Below are positions 7,520-15,008 of a stretch of 64,000 nt of DNA, piece after piece. The position numbers and the translations under genes are program-made. Source of the DNA: Micavibrio sp. UBA6147 (lineage in GTDB: Bacteria > Pseudomonadota > Alphaproteobacteria > Micavibrionales > UBA1664); the NCBI GenBank assembly GCA_002423185.1, contig DIUX01000004.1, positions 310,001-374,000 on the forward strand, in the 5' to 3' direction. The notes beneath the pieces are model-generated. The model made no database searches. It was not told the DNA's origin and saw only the letters and a list, made by a program, of their open reading frames with translations. Position 1 is the first letter of the stretch. Each line of letters opens with the position of its first letter.

Positions 7520-8965
7520 CTATTTGCGCCAATATAGCGACGAAAACAACACCGCAACCGTCATGATCTCAAGCCGCCCGACCAACATCCCGATGCAGAG
7601 CAACCATTTGGCACTGTCGGGCAGGGGTTGGAAATTGCCTGCTGGCCCGATGATCGAGCCAATGCCGGGCCCGACATTGGCGAGCGCGGTTGCGGCGCCG
7701 CTGATCGCGGATTCAAAGTCCAACCCGACAAATAAGAGCGCAATGGTCAAAACCGCATTCGACACCACAAACAGGAACAAAAACCCAAGCACGGTGTTTA
7801 CAACTTCGTCAGGAAGCCTCTTGTTCTCATAGGTCATGGTAAAAATGCCGTTGGGGACAATCAGGGACTTAATCAGGCGGCTCATGGCCTTTTGCAGGGT
7901 AATCAGGCGCATGATTTTTATCCCCCCCGATGTTGATCCTGTACAGCAGCCAAGATAGGTGATGAAAAACATAAACATGACGGCAAACCCGCCCCATTGC
8001 ATGTAATCCGCCGTTGCGTATCCTGTGGTGGTGATGACCGATACGATGTTGAAGGCGGCATAGCGAAAGGAATCCGCAAAGGAATAAACATCATGCGTCC
8101 AAAGCCACATGGTCATAATGGCAATAAGAATAGCCAAAACAGCCAAAATCGTTTTGAATTGCGTGTCTTCGAAGAAGGCAAAACGCCCTTGGAATAAGAA
8201 CCGCACATACAACACAAACGGCAAGCCACCGAGCAACATAAAAAATGAGGCGGCCATGTGCAGGGCGTAGCTGTCGTAATAGCCGAAGGAGGCATCATGC
8301 GTGGAATAGCCGCCCGTACAAATGGTGGTAAGGGCGTGATTGACAGCCTCGAACATCCCCATGCCGAGCTGGTGATATGTCACAAAACACGCCAAAGTCA
8401 GGAGGCAATAAACCTTGACCAGCGAGAAAATCATATCGCTGGCGCGGGGCATAATTTTATCGGAGCGGTCGGAGGATTCCGTGTGGAATAATTCCATCCC
8501 GCCAATGCGCAGAAACGGCAAAAACACGATGGCGAAGGCAATCAAACCCATCCCGCCGATCCATTGAATAATCGATCGCCAGAGCAAAATGCCGCGCGAC
8601 ATCCCATCAAGGCCACTTAGAATGGTCGATCCGGTGGTCGTGATGCCCGACACGGCCTCAAAAAACGCATCGGTGAAGGATATGTCCAAATTGGACGCGT
8701 ATAGAGGGATGGCCGCAACGGCACTGACCGTCAACCAACTCATCGCGGTTAGGAGGAACATGCTCTTACGCGTGACTTTGATGGTTCTGTGTTTATTGGC
8801 GAGAATTAAGGACGTGCCTAAAAACACGCTGAAGGCCATGGCTTCGAAAAATACACCCACATTCGGGCCGTGGTCGACCAGCTCCACAATAAACGGCACA
8901 GCCATGGCAAGGCCGGTGAGGTTGATAAGGATTCCGAGCGTGAAGCCGACAATCGGCGCGTTCAT
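7520..8965 (-). CDS. trkH: TrkH/KtrB-family potassium uptake channel subunit (copy 1)
   Basis: A 481-residue inner-membrane protein with about ten hydrophobic segments and the four pore loops of the SKT family: GITTTGST, TTICTGGYST, ITTTGYATAD and LANVGPGIG, each with its selectivity-filter glycine. TrkH forms a dimeric K+ channel gated by cytosolic TrkA. No trkA is in the window, so the partner is encoded elsewhere. A paralogue of nearly the same length is at 46090-47532. It is followed by the methyltransferase gene after 39 bp and preceded by a cysteine-synthase-like gene after 110 bp. Confidence 0.93.
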   Translation of the reverse strand: MNAPIVGFTLGILINLTGLAMAVPFIVELVDHGPNVGVFFEAMAFSVFLGTSLILANKHRTIKVTRKSMFLLTAMSWLTVSAVAAIPLYASNLDISFTDAFFEAVSGITTTGSTILSGLDGMSRGILLWRSIIQWIGGMGLIAFAIVFLPFLRIGGMELFHTESSDRSDKIMPRASDMIFSLVKVYCLLTLACFVTYHQLGMGMFEAVNHALTTICTGGYSTHDASFGYYDSYALHMAASFFMLLGGLPFVLYVRFLFQGRFAFFEDTQFKTILAVLAILIAIMTMWLWTHDVYSFADSFRYAAFNIVSVITTTGYATADYMQWGGFAVMFMFFITYLGCCTGSTSGGIKIMRLITLQKAMSRLIKSLIVPNGIFTMTYENKRLPDEVVNTVLGFLFLFVVSNAVLTIALLFVGLDFESAISGAATALANVGPGIGSIIGPAGNFQPLPDSAKWLLCIGMLVGRLEIMTVAVLFSSLYWRK

Positions 8966-9075
8966 GGTTTTGACTCGTTTACTGTCTGATTATTGTAAAA
9001 CAGTCGTTACTATGCGCCTGTTTGAACGCTTTGAAAACGGTAAATTGTGGTTTTCTTTCAGGGGTGGGGATGGTT

Positions 9076-9984
9076 TTAGCGGTGCATCATCGTCAGGTAT
9101 TTTTCGCCCTTGTCGCACAGCAAGGTCAAGACATTGCCAATGGATGGATAGCGGTGCTTGATTTCGAGCGCCGCAAGGTGGTTGGCGCCTGAACTCGGCC
9201 CGACAAATAAGCCGCGTGTGCGGGCGAGGATCTTGGCTTGTTCAATGGCGGTTTCGCTGTCGATACTGATGATTTCGTCAACAAGGTCGCGGTGGCGTTC
9301 GTAAATCGTTGGGACGAAACCGTCTGAAATTCCTTCAATCTTGTGGTCGGCCACGAGGCAGCAAGCAAGAGTTTGCGATTCCGAGGGTTCCATTGCGAAA
9401 ATCTTGGCGTCCGGATTGTGCCATTTTTTGATGGCCTGAGCGAGGCCGATCAACGTGCCGCCAGTGCCGACGCCTTGGACTACCGCGTCAATTTTGATGC
9501 CTTGGGCGGTGAGTTGGTCAACCGCTTCGCGCCCCAGCCAGTCACGGTTTTCATCGACATTCCATTCATTGTCAAATTGCTGCGGGCAAAAATATCCGTC
9601 CTTGCGGCCAAGGCGGATGGCTTCGGCGCGGGCTTGGTTGACTTGGAAATGTCCGACAAAGCGGACTTCGGCACCAAAACCGCGCGAAATCTGAACCCGC
9701 TCGTTGGTGTAGCCATCGGGCATAAGGACGAGCATTTTATAGCCCTTGACCGCCGCGACCATACTGAAGGCATTGCCGGTATTGCCGCTGGTGGCTTCAA
9801 CGATAATGTCGCCTTTTTTGAGTGTGCCGATGCGTTCGGCTTCCTCTACAATGAATTTGGCCATACGCGCCTTAATCGACCCCGAGGGGTTGAGGTATTC
9901 GGCCTTGGCAAACACGCCGTCCCCCAAATCAAGTAAGGGTGTGTTGCCAATAGAATCGAGTATGGTTTTATGCTGTGTTTCCAT
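9076..9984 (-). CDS. Cysteine synthase / CBS-family PLP enzyme
   Basis: A fold-type II pyridoxal-phosphate enzyme of 302 residues, likely an O-acetylserine sulfhydrylase (CysK/CysM type) or cystathionine beta-synthase relative. Evidence: IGNTPLLDL, the PLP lysine in NPSGSIKARMA, the substrate loop EATSGNTGNAF, and the phosphate loop GVGTGGTLIG. The canonical cysteine synthase lysine motif has K-D/A-R, and K-A-R is present. The start at 9984 is chosen because the family fold begins right there; the open frame continues upstream without a stop, through the divergent promoter and into the 5' end of lysA. No clear Shine-Dalgarno is visible. Divergent from lysA with a 51-bp spacer. Confidence 0.88.
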   Translation of the reverse strand: METQHKTILDSIGNTPLLDLGDGVFAKAEYLNPSGSIKARMAKFIVEEAERIGTLKKGDIIVEATSGNTGNAFSMVAAVKGYKMLVLMPDGYTNERVQISRGFGAEVRFVGHFQVNQARAEAIRLGRKDGYFCPQQFDNEWNVDENRDWLGREAVDQLTAQGIKIDAVVQGVGTGGTLIGLAQAIKKWHNPDAKIFAMEPSESQTLACCLVADHKIEGISDGFVPTIYERHRDLVDEIISIDSETAIEQAKILARTRGLFVGPSSGANHLAALEIKHRYPSIGNVLTLLCDKGEKYLTMMHR

Positions 9985-10035
9985 GTATGGTCTTGTACCA
10001 GAAAATGAACCGCTCGCCAAGCAGGATTTGACAGA
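9985..10035. promoter_or_regulatory. Divergent promoter region of the PLP enzyme gene and lysA
   Basis: Only 51 bp separate the two divergent start codons, so control elements for both genes must lie here or inside the coding ends. I cannot assign -10/-35 boxes with confidence. Confidence 0.4.
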
Positions 10036-11325
10036 ATGGACAGCTATTTTTCCTATAAAAACAATATGTTGCACTGCGAAAATGTTTCGTTCGCGGATAT
10101 TGCGGCGCGTCATGATACGCCGTGCTATGTGTATTCCGCCGCGGCCATTCGCGGGCAATTAGCCGCCTTGCAAGGGGCGTTTGCGCGGCATTTACCGCAA
10201 GAGCGCCAACCGAAATTCTGTTTCGCGTGCAAGGCCAACAGCAATATTCACATCTTGTCCCTCATCCGCGAGGCGGGCGGATGCCTTGAGATTGTGTCCG
10301 AAGGCGAATTGGTGCGCGGCTTGAAGGCTGGTTTCAAGGGCGAAGATATCGTGTCCACAGGCGTTGGCAAAACGCCGTCCGAAATAGCGGCGTGCTTGAA
10401 GGCCGGAATCCACCAATTTAATGTGGAGTCAGTTGAGGAGTTGACGGCCATTCAGGCTATCGCGGCGGATCATAATGTCATCGCAACCGTGGTGTTCCGG
10501 CTTAATCCGAACGTGGCGGCGGGCGGCGATGACAAAATCATGACCGGACGTACGCGGGATAAATTCGGTATCGGGCCGGATCGGATTATCGAGGCGTTTG
10601 AAAACGCGCAATCCATGCCGAATATTCGCGCTGTTGGGTTGTCGATGCATATCGGCTCACAAATTCATGAAATATGGCTGTTCCGTCAGGCTTATGGCAA
10701 GCTGGCGGAGATCGTGACCGACCTTCGTGGGCGCGGCTTTGCGATTGATCGTTTGGATATTGGCGGCGGTTTCGGCATTCGTTACCAAAATGAACAACCG
10801 CTTGACCCCGAGGATATTGCGAAGGCGGTGAAAGACCTTATCCTTCCGCTGAACACTGAAATCATCATGGAGCCGGGGCGGTTTATTGTCGGCAATAGCG
10901 GCGTGATTTTGTCCAAAATCCTGTACATCAAGAAAACGGCGGATAAGAGCTTTTTGATCCTCGACCAAGCCATGAATGACCTGATGCGTCCCAGCCTGTA
11001 TAACGCATGGCACGGCATCAAACCGGTTGCCGAGCCTTTGACGGGGGAGGAGTCTGTGTCATACGACATTGTCGGGCCGATTTGCGAAACGGGGGATACG
11101 TTTGCGCGGGAACGGCTGTTGCCGCCGATGAAACCCCTAGACCTTGTGGTGATTGAAGGGGCGGGGGCGTATGGCGCATCAATGGCGTCGAATTATAATA
11201 CGCGACCGCTCTTAGCGGAAATCCTTGTAGATGGGAATGACATGCGGGTGATCCGCCGCCGGCAAAGCTATGACGATATTTTGGCGCTTGAAGGCGCAAC
11301 GCTTGATAAGATTGTACGGATATAA
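10036..11325 (+). CDS. lysA: Diaminopimelate decarboxylase
   Basis: Final step of lysine synthesis: meso-diaminopimelate to L-lysine plus CO2, PLP-dependent, cytosolic. The 429-residue protein has the fold-type III barrel: PKFCFACKANSN carries the PLP lysine, HIGSQI and IGGGFGIRY bind cofactor phosphate, EPGRFIVGNSG and CETGDTFARERLLP supply substrate contacts, and GAYGASMASNYNTRP is the LysA-type end. The N-terminus (Y-K-N-x-L-H-x-E-x-V) matches the usual alphaproteobacterial LysA start. The gene ends 9 bp from the convergent pilin-like gene. Confidence 0.95.
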   Translation: MDSYFSYKNNMLHCENVSFADIAARHDTPCYVYSAAAIRGQLAALQGAFARHLPQERQPKFCFACKANSNIHILSLIREAGGCLEIVSEGELVRGLKAGFKGEDIVSTGVGKTPSEIAACLKAGIHQFNVESVEELTAIQAIAADHNVIATVVFRLNPNVAAGGDDKIMTGRTRDKFGIGPDRIIEAFENAQSMPNIRAVGLSMHIGSQIHEIWLFRQAYGKLAEIVTDLRGRGFAIDRLDIGGGFGIRYQNEQPLDPEDIAKAVKDLILPLNTEIIMEPGRFIVGNSGVILSKILYIKKTADKSFLILDQAMNDLMRPSLYNAWHGIKPVAEPLTGEESVSYDIVGPICETGDTFARERLLPPMKPLDLVVIEGAGAYGASMASNYNTRPLLAEILVDGNDMRVIRRRQSYDDILALEGATLDKIVRI

Positions 11326-11333
11326 GGGGCGGT

Positions 11334-12149
11334 TTAGCGCGCTAAAAGCGTATTATAGAATGTATAGCGTCCGGGAGCCATCATATCTGCACCGCCGCCG
11401 CCATCGCCGGTGAAACATCCGGCTGTTGTTCCTTGATTCAGGTGTTCATGCGGGGCGTTAAAGTCAATATGGGCGGTCGCCGCGCCAAAATTACCGACAA
11501 ATTTCACGTTATGAAAGCCGTTATAGGAATCAACAGGAATCGTTGACGACCCCATGATTTTCTCGGCAATAGCAAGGCATATTTCCTCCTTGATGAAGGG
11601 GACGATCACGATAAGATCGGCATATTGTTGGGAAACCGTGGGGGCGCCGGTGTTACAATTGCCGACATAGGGTGGGCCTGCGGCCTCTACACAGGTCGTC
11701 AGGAAATGAATATTGCCGTATAAAGTGTGGGTTGTTTTGCCGTCAAGCCATTCAGGGTTCATCGGTTTGTACGCGACGCCGCCCCCATTGACGTGGAAAA
11801 CGTGGCAATGATAATCGCTGGGGGCGTTGGCGTTTTCGTATCCCGTTACGTTGGGGATGTCGTAATCAAAGCTGATCTGCGTTTCTTCGCATCCTTTGAG
11901 GGTGAGCAAGCGATTCACCGCTTGTTCAAGGTCAATGCCGTATTGGATGATTTCCGAGGCGTAAATCTGCGCTTGCCCTTGAGTCAATGTTTCGGGGCTG
12001 ACAGTACCGGTAGAGCGTGTCACGGCGGCGGAGAGCGCCCCGAATAACGCCACCGCAATCAAAATGATGAACAACACGTTGCCGCCGCATCGTGCGGGTG
12101 ATGGGGCGGCTTGATCTGTGGCTGTGGCGATGCGCGGTGAAATAATCAT
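11334..12149 (-). CDS. Single-pass membrane protein, pilin-like N-terminus
   Basis: A protein of 271 residues, function unknown. Residues ~22-42 (GGNVLFIILIAVALFGALSAA) form one hydrophobic helix preceded by a short basic N-terminus; the rest is a polar domain with several cysteines that should be extracytoplasmic. The layout resembles type II secretion pseudopilins or Tad-type minor pilins that start with a glycine-hydrophobic helix, but the +5 glutamate of classic prepilins is absent. The C-terminus is glycine-rich. It follows the PseG-like gene by 37 bp on the same strand. AAGGA abuts the ATG, so the true start may be slightly downstream. Confidence 0.6.
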   Translation of the reverse strand: MIISPRIATATDQAAPSPARCGGNVLFIILIAVALFGALSAAVTRSTGTVSPETLTQGQAQIYASEIIQYGIDLEQAVNRLLTLKGCEETQISFDYDIPNVTGYENANAPSDYHCHVFHVNGGGVAYKPMNPEWLDGKTTHTLYGNIHFLTTCVEAAGPPYVGNCNTGAPTVSQQYADLIVIVPFIKEEICLAIAEKIMGSSTIPVDSYNGFHNVKFVGNFGAATAHIDFNAPHEHLNQGTTAGCFTGDGGGGADMMAPGRYTFYNTLLAR

Positions 12150-12186
12150 TCCTTAGTATATCATGCACAGATTGCGTTTTCTAATC

Positions 12187-13407
12187 TTAATTCTTGTCAA
12201 AGAACGGGTGGAAGCGCTTGTGTCTGGCTTGCGGCTGTTGTTGCGGTTGCACCTGAGTTTGTTCCTGTGTTTGTTCCTGTGTTTGTTGTGGGGACAGGGA
12301 TGCCAAGATGCGCGATGCGACACGTTTGGCGCCCTGACCGTCGCAAATGCGGGCGGAGTTGGTTTGGCGGGATGATGTTAAGGATGGGTTGTCCAGAATT
12401 TGCCGCATCCGGTTGAGGAGTAGGCCTGGCCCGAAATGGCTGTGATGTCCCATGTAAAAACCGCCGCTTTTATCGACGACGAGGCGGCCGATTTTGTCCT
12501 GCATGTGCCCACAATCATAATAGATTCCCGCTACGCCGCCAATCGCGCCGGCTTCGAAGGCTGCGGCGCTGGCGGATCCGATATTGAGGTCGGCTTGTTT
12601 CATCAGGTCGCTCACTGTTGTGCAATTTTCATGCAGGTGGATGTTAAACCCTCTGGATTTCATCGTGGTGACAGCATGGCGTATGTCTTTGATATGGGGG
12701 GCGGAGCTGAATAGCGGAATGTCATAGCGCATGTTCTTTTTCAAGGTGACGTCCGACGCAATCGCCTTCAGCACCCGCCCGATGAGGTTGACCCCGTCTA
12801 CCGCACCACTGGTGATGACCACGCGTTTTTCTTTGACGCGGGCGGTTTGGAATGTTGCCTTGATGCGCTTGCGCTCCTTGGCTTTTTCTTGGAACAAGGG
12901 CGAGAGCATTTTATAAGCGGGGCCGGACAATAAGGTTGTTTCTGGCTTGACGTGTCCGCTTTTGTGCCATTCATCGGGGGCGTGGGGGATGAAATCGACA
13001 ATGATGTCGGCGCTGTGGCGTCTGTTGATTTTTTCGTCTATCGCGACAATCTTGCCCGCGAATCCTTTCAGTGCGTCTTGAAAAGGGGCGGACAGGAAAT
13101 ATTGGTCAACAATGACGGCGTCTATTGTCTTACCCGCGCTCTGGACGGCTTCTTTGATGCGATTGGCTTGGGCGGTTTGCTGGGCATCGTCAAAAAACGT
13201 GCCGTTTTGCATGTCGGTGTCACAAACCACAATCGGGTTGAAATTATTGACTGCCGGCATGATATCCAGTGTTTCGCGGCTGCATGCCCATCGCACCGCT
13301 GCGCCTTGCGCCTCAAGCTCACGCGCGAGGTTGAGGCAGCGCATGACATGCCCGCCGCCGTTTTTGGCCGAGGCATCGGCGCGAATAATAATGGATTGAC
13401 CGCTCAT
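12187..13407 (-). CDS. PseG/SpsG-like nucleotide-sugar hydrolase or glycosyltransferase
   Basis: Resembles PseG, the UDP-2,4-diacetamido-trideoxyhexose hydrolase of pseudaminic acid synthesis, a GT-B fold protein. The N-terminal RADASAKNGGGHVMRCLNLA is the family signature (R-x-D-x-x-x-x-GxGHxxRCL-x-LA), followed by VIVDQYF and an acceptor-binding C-terminal half with SSAAFEAGAIG-like sequence. The start at 13407 (MSGQS) has GGAAG nine bases upstream and a TATAAT box at about 13444; two earlier in-frame starts are less likely. The C-terminal ~30 residues are a Gln/Thr-rich tail from a 12-bp tandem repeat. None of the other pseudaminate genes is nearby. Confidence 0.72.
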   Translation of the reverse strand: MSGQSIIIRADASAKNGGGHVMRCLNLARELEAQGAAVRWACSRETLDIMPAVNNFNPIVVCDTDMQNGTFFDDAQQTAQANRIKEAVQSAGKTIDAVIVDQYFLSAPFQDALKGFAGKIVAIDEKINRRHSADIIVDFIPHAPDEWHKSGHVKPETTLLSGPAYKMLSPLFQEKAKERKRIKATFQTARVKEKRVVITSGAVDGVNLIGRVLKAIASDVTLKKNMRYDIPLFSSAPHIKDIRHAVTTMKSRGFNIHLHENCTTVSDLMKQADLNIGSASAAAFEAGAIGGVAGIYYDCGHMQDKIGRLVVDKSGGFYMGHHSHFGPGLLLNRMRQILDNPSLTSSRQTNSARICDGQGAKRVASRILASLSPQQTQEQTQEQTQVQPQQQPQARHKRFHPFFDKN

Positions 13408-13458
13408 TAATGGCATCTTCCGTATTGCTGATAGTGCTTGCATTATAGAAAATAATAA

Positions 13459-13482
13459 TTAAGGCCGCGTAAACGGCCTTAA
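13459..13482 (-). terminator. Intrinsic terminator after rimO
   Basis: Nine-base arms TTAAGGCCG / CGGCCTTAA with a 6-base loop, followed on the minus strand by TTATTATTTT. It separates rimO from the PseG-like gene, whose TATAAT promoter box begins just beyond. Confidence 0.8.
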
Positions 13483-13515
13483 GAGAAGAACGGAGGGCGA
13501 AGATAACGCTTATGC

Positions 13516-14889
13516 TTATGCTTGGTCGGCGTATAAGTCATATTCACCGGAATCGGTGATGGTGACGCGGGCGAAGTCGCCGATTGTCAAAGGCTCGCGG
13601 AAATTCTCGATATAGACATTGCCGTCAATTTCGGGGGCGTCGCCCTTGGAGCGGGCAATATAGACTTCGTTGTCTTCGTCGTATTCGTCAATCAGCACAT
13701 CCATGGTTTGGCCGATTTTGGTCTGCATCCGTGCGGCGCTCACTCTTTGTTGGACTTCCATAAAGCGGTGCCAGCGTTCTTCTTTGACTTCTTCGGGGAC
13801 ATGGTTGTCAAGCGCGGCGGAACGTGCTCCTTCAACATTTTCATATCGGAAGCATCCGGCGCGGTCGATTCCGGCTTCTTCGATCCAGTCGAGGAGCATT
13901 TGGAAGTCTTCCTCCGTTTCCCCCGGAAAACCGACAATAAAGGTCGAGCGTAAGGTGAGATCGGGGCATATCGCGCGCCATGATTTAACGCGTTCCAATG
14001 TTTTTTCGCCATGGGCGGGGCGGCGCATGTTTTTCAGGACATTCGGTGAGGCGTGTTGGAACGGAATATCAAGATAGGGGAGGATCTTGCCCTCCGCCAT
14101 CATCGGGATAACCGCGTCAACATGCGGATAGGGGTAGACATAATGCATCCGCACCCAAACGCCGAGCTTGCCGAGTTCCTCACACAGATCGGCAAAACGG
14201 GCGGTGACGGCGCGGCCGTGGAAGGGGCTTTGCGCATATTTGATGTCAATGCCGTAGGCGCTGGTGTCTTGCGAAATGACGAGAATTTCTTTGACGCCTG
14301 ACTTCACAAGGCTTTCGGCCTCATACAAGACGCTTGCCATCGGGCGGCTGACCAATTTTCCGCGCAAATCAGGGATGATGCAAAAGGAACAAGTATTGTT
14401 GCACCCTTCGGAAATCTTGAGATAGGCATAATGGCGGGGCGTGAGTTTCAGGCCGCTTTCGGGGATTAAGGCCGTGAACGGGTCATTGGTCGGGGGAACG
14501 GCGTCATGAATGGCTTTGACCACGGCCTCATATTGCTGGGGGCCGGTAATAGCGAGGACTTTGGGGTGGCGTTCGGTGATGCGCTCTGGCTCCGCGCCCA
14601 TGCAACCTGTCACCACGACTTTGCCGTTGGCGTCGAGTGCTTCGCCAATGGCTTGCAAAGATTCTTCGCGGGCGCTGTCCAAAAATCCGCATGTGTTGAC
14701 GATGACCGCATCGGCGTCTTCATAGGTGGCGGACAGGATATAGCCATCGGCGCGGAGCTTGGTAATAATCCGCTCTGAATCCACCAACGCCTTTGGACAG
14801 CCAAGCGACACGATCCCGATTTTCGGGGCTTTGCTTAATGTCTTGCTCGGCGTTTTGTCGGGTGCGCTGGCTTGTGTTTTCGGGCTCAT
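13516..14889 (-). CDS. rimO: Ribosomal protein S12 methylthiotransferase
   Basis: Radical-SAM enzyme that methylthiolates the conserved aspartate of ribosomal protein S12, using two 4Fe-4S clusters. In 457 residues: the N-terminal UPF0004 domain with cysteines near 31, 67 and 96 (SLGCPK, VNTCGF, VTGCMG), the radical-SAM motif EGCNNTCSFC near 162-170, and a C-terminal TRAM domain. CIIPDLRG and FIVGFPGE are typical RimO sequence and separate it from MiaB. ATG at 14889 is preferred; an in-frame TTG lies two codons upstream. It has its own terminator and appears monocistronic. Confidence 0.94.
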   Translation of the reverse strand: MSPKTQASAPDKTPSKTLSKAPKIGIVSLGCPKALVDSERIITKLRADGYILSATYEDADAVIVNTCGFLDSAREESLQAIGEALDANGKVVVTGCMGAEPERITERHPKVLAITGPQQYEAVVKAIHDAVPPTNDPFTALIPESGLKLTPRHYAYLKISEGCNNTCSFCIIPDLRGKLVSRPMASVLYEAESLVKSGVKEILVISQDTSAYGIDIKYAQSPFHGRAVTARFADLCEELGKLGVWVRMHYVYPYPHVDAVIPMMAEGKILPYLDIPFQHASPNVLKNMRRPAHGEKTLERVKSWRAICPDLTLRSTFIVGFPGETEEDFQMLLDWIEEAGIDRAGCFRYENVEGARSAALDNHVPEEVKEERWHRFMEVQQRVSAARMQTKIGQTMDVLIDEYDEDNEVYIARSKGDAPEIDGNVYIENFREPLTIGDFARVTITDSGEYDLYADQA

Positions 14890-15008
14890 CTGCAATCCAT
14901 CTTAGGGGCGGTCATGTTCTGTTGAGATTACATAGCCGATTTTACCCGTGAATGGGAAGTTTTTTCGTAAGACGGTGTTTGAAAAATCCGTGCAAACGTA
15001 CTGTTTTT

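Noticed and set aside
12240..12290. Short repeats resembling a CRISPR-like array
   Set aside because: They are a coding 12-bp tandem repeat in the C-terminus of the PseG-like protein; no spacers.
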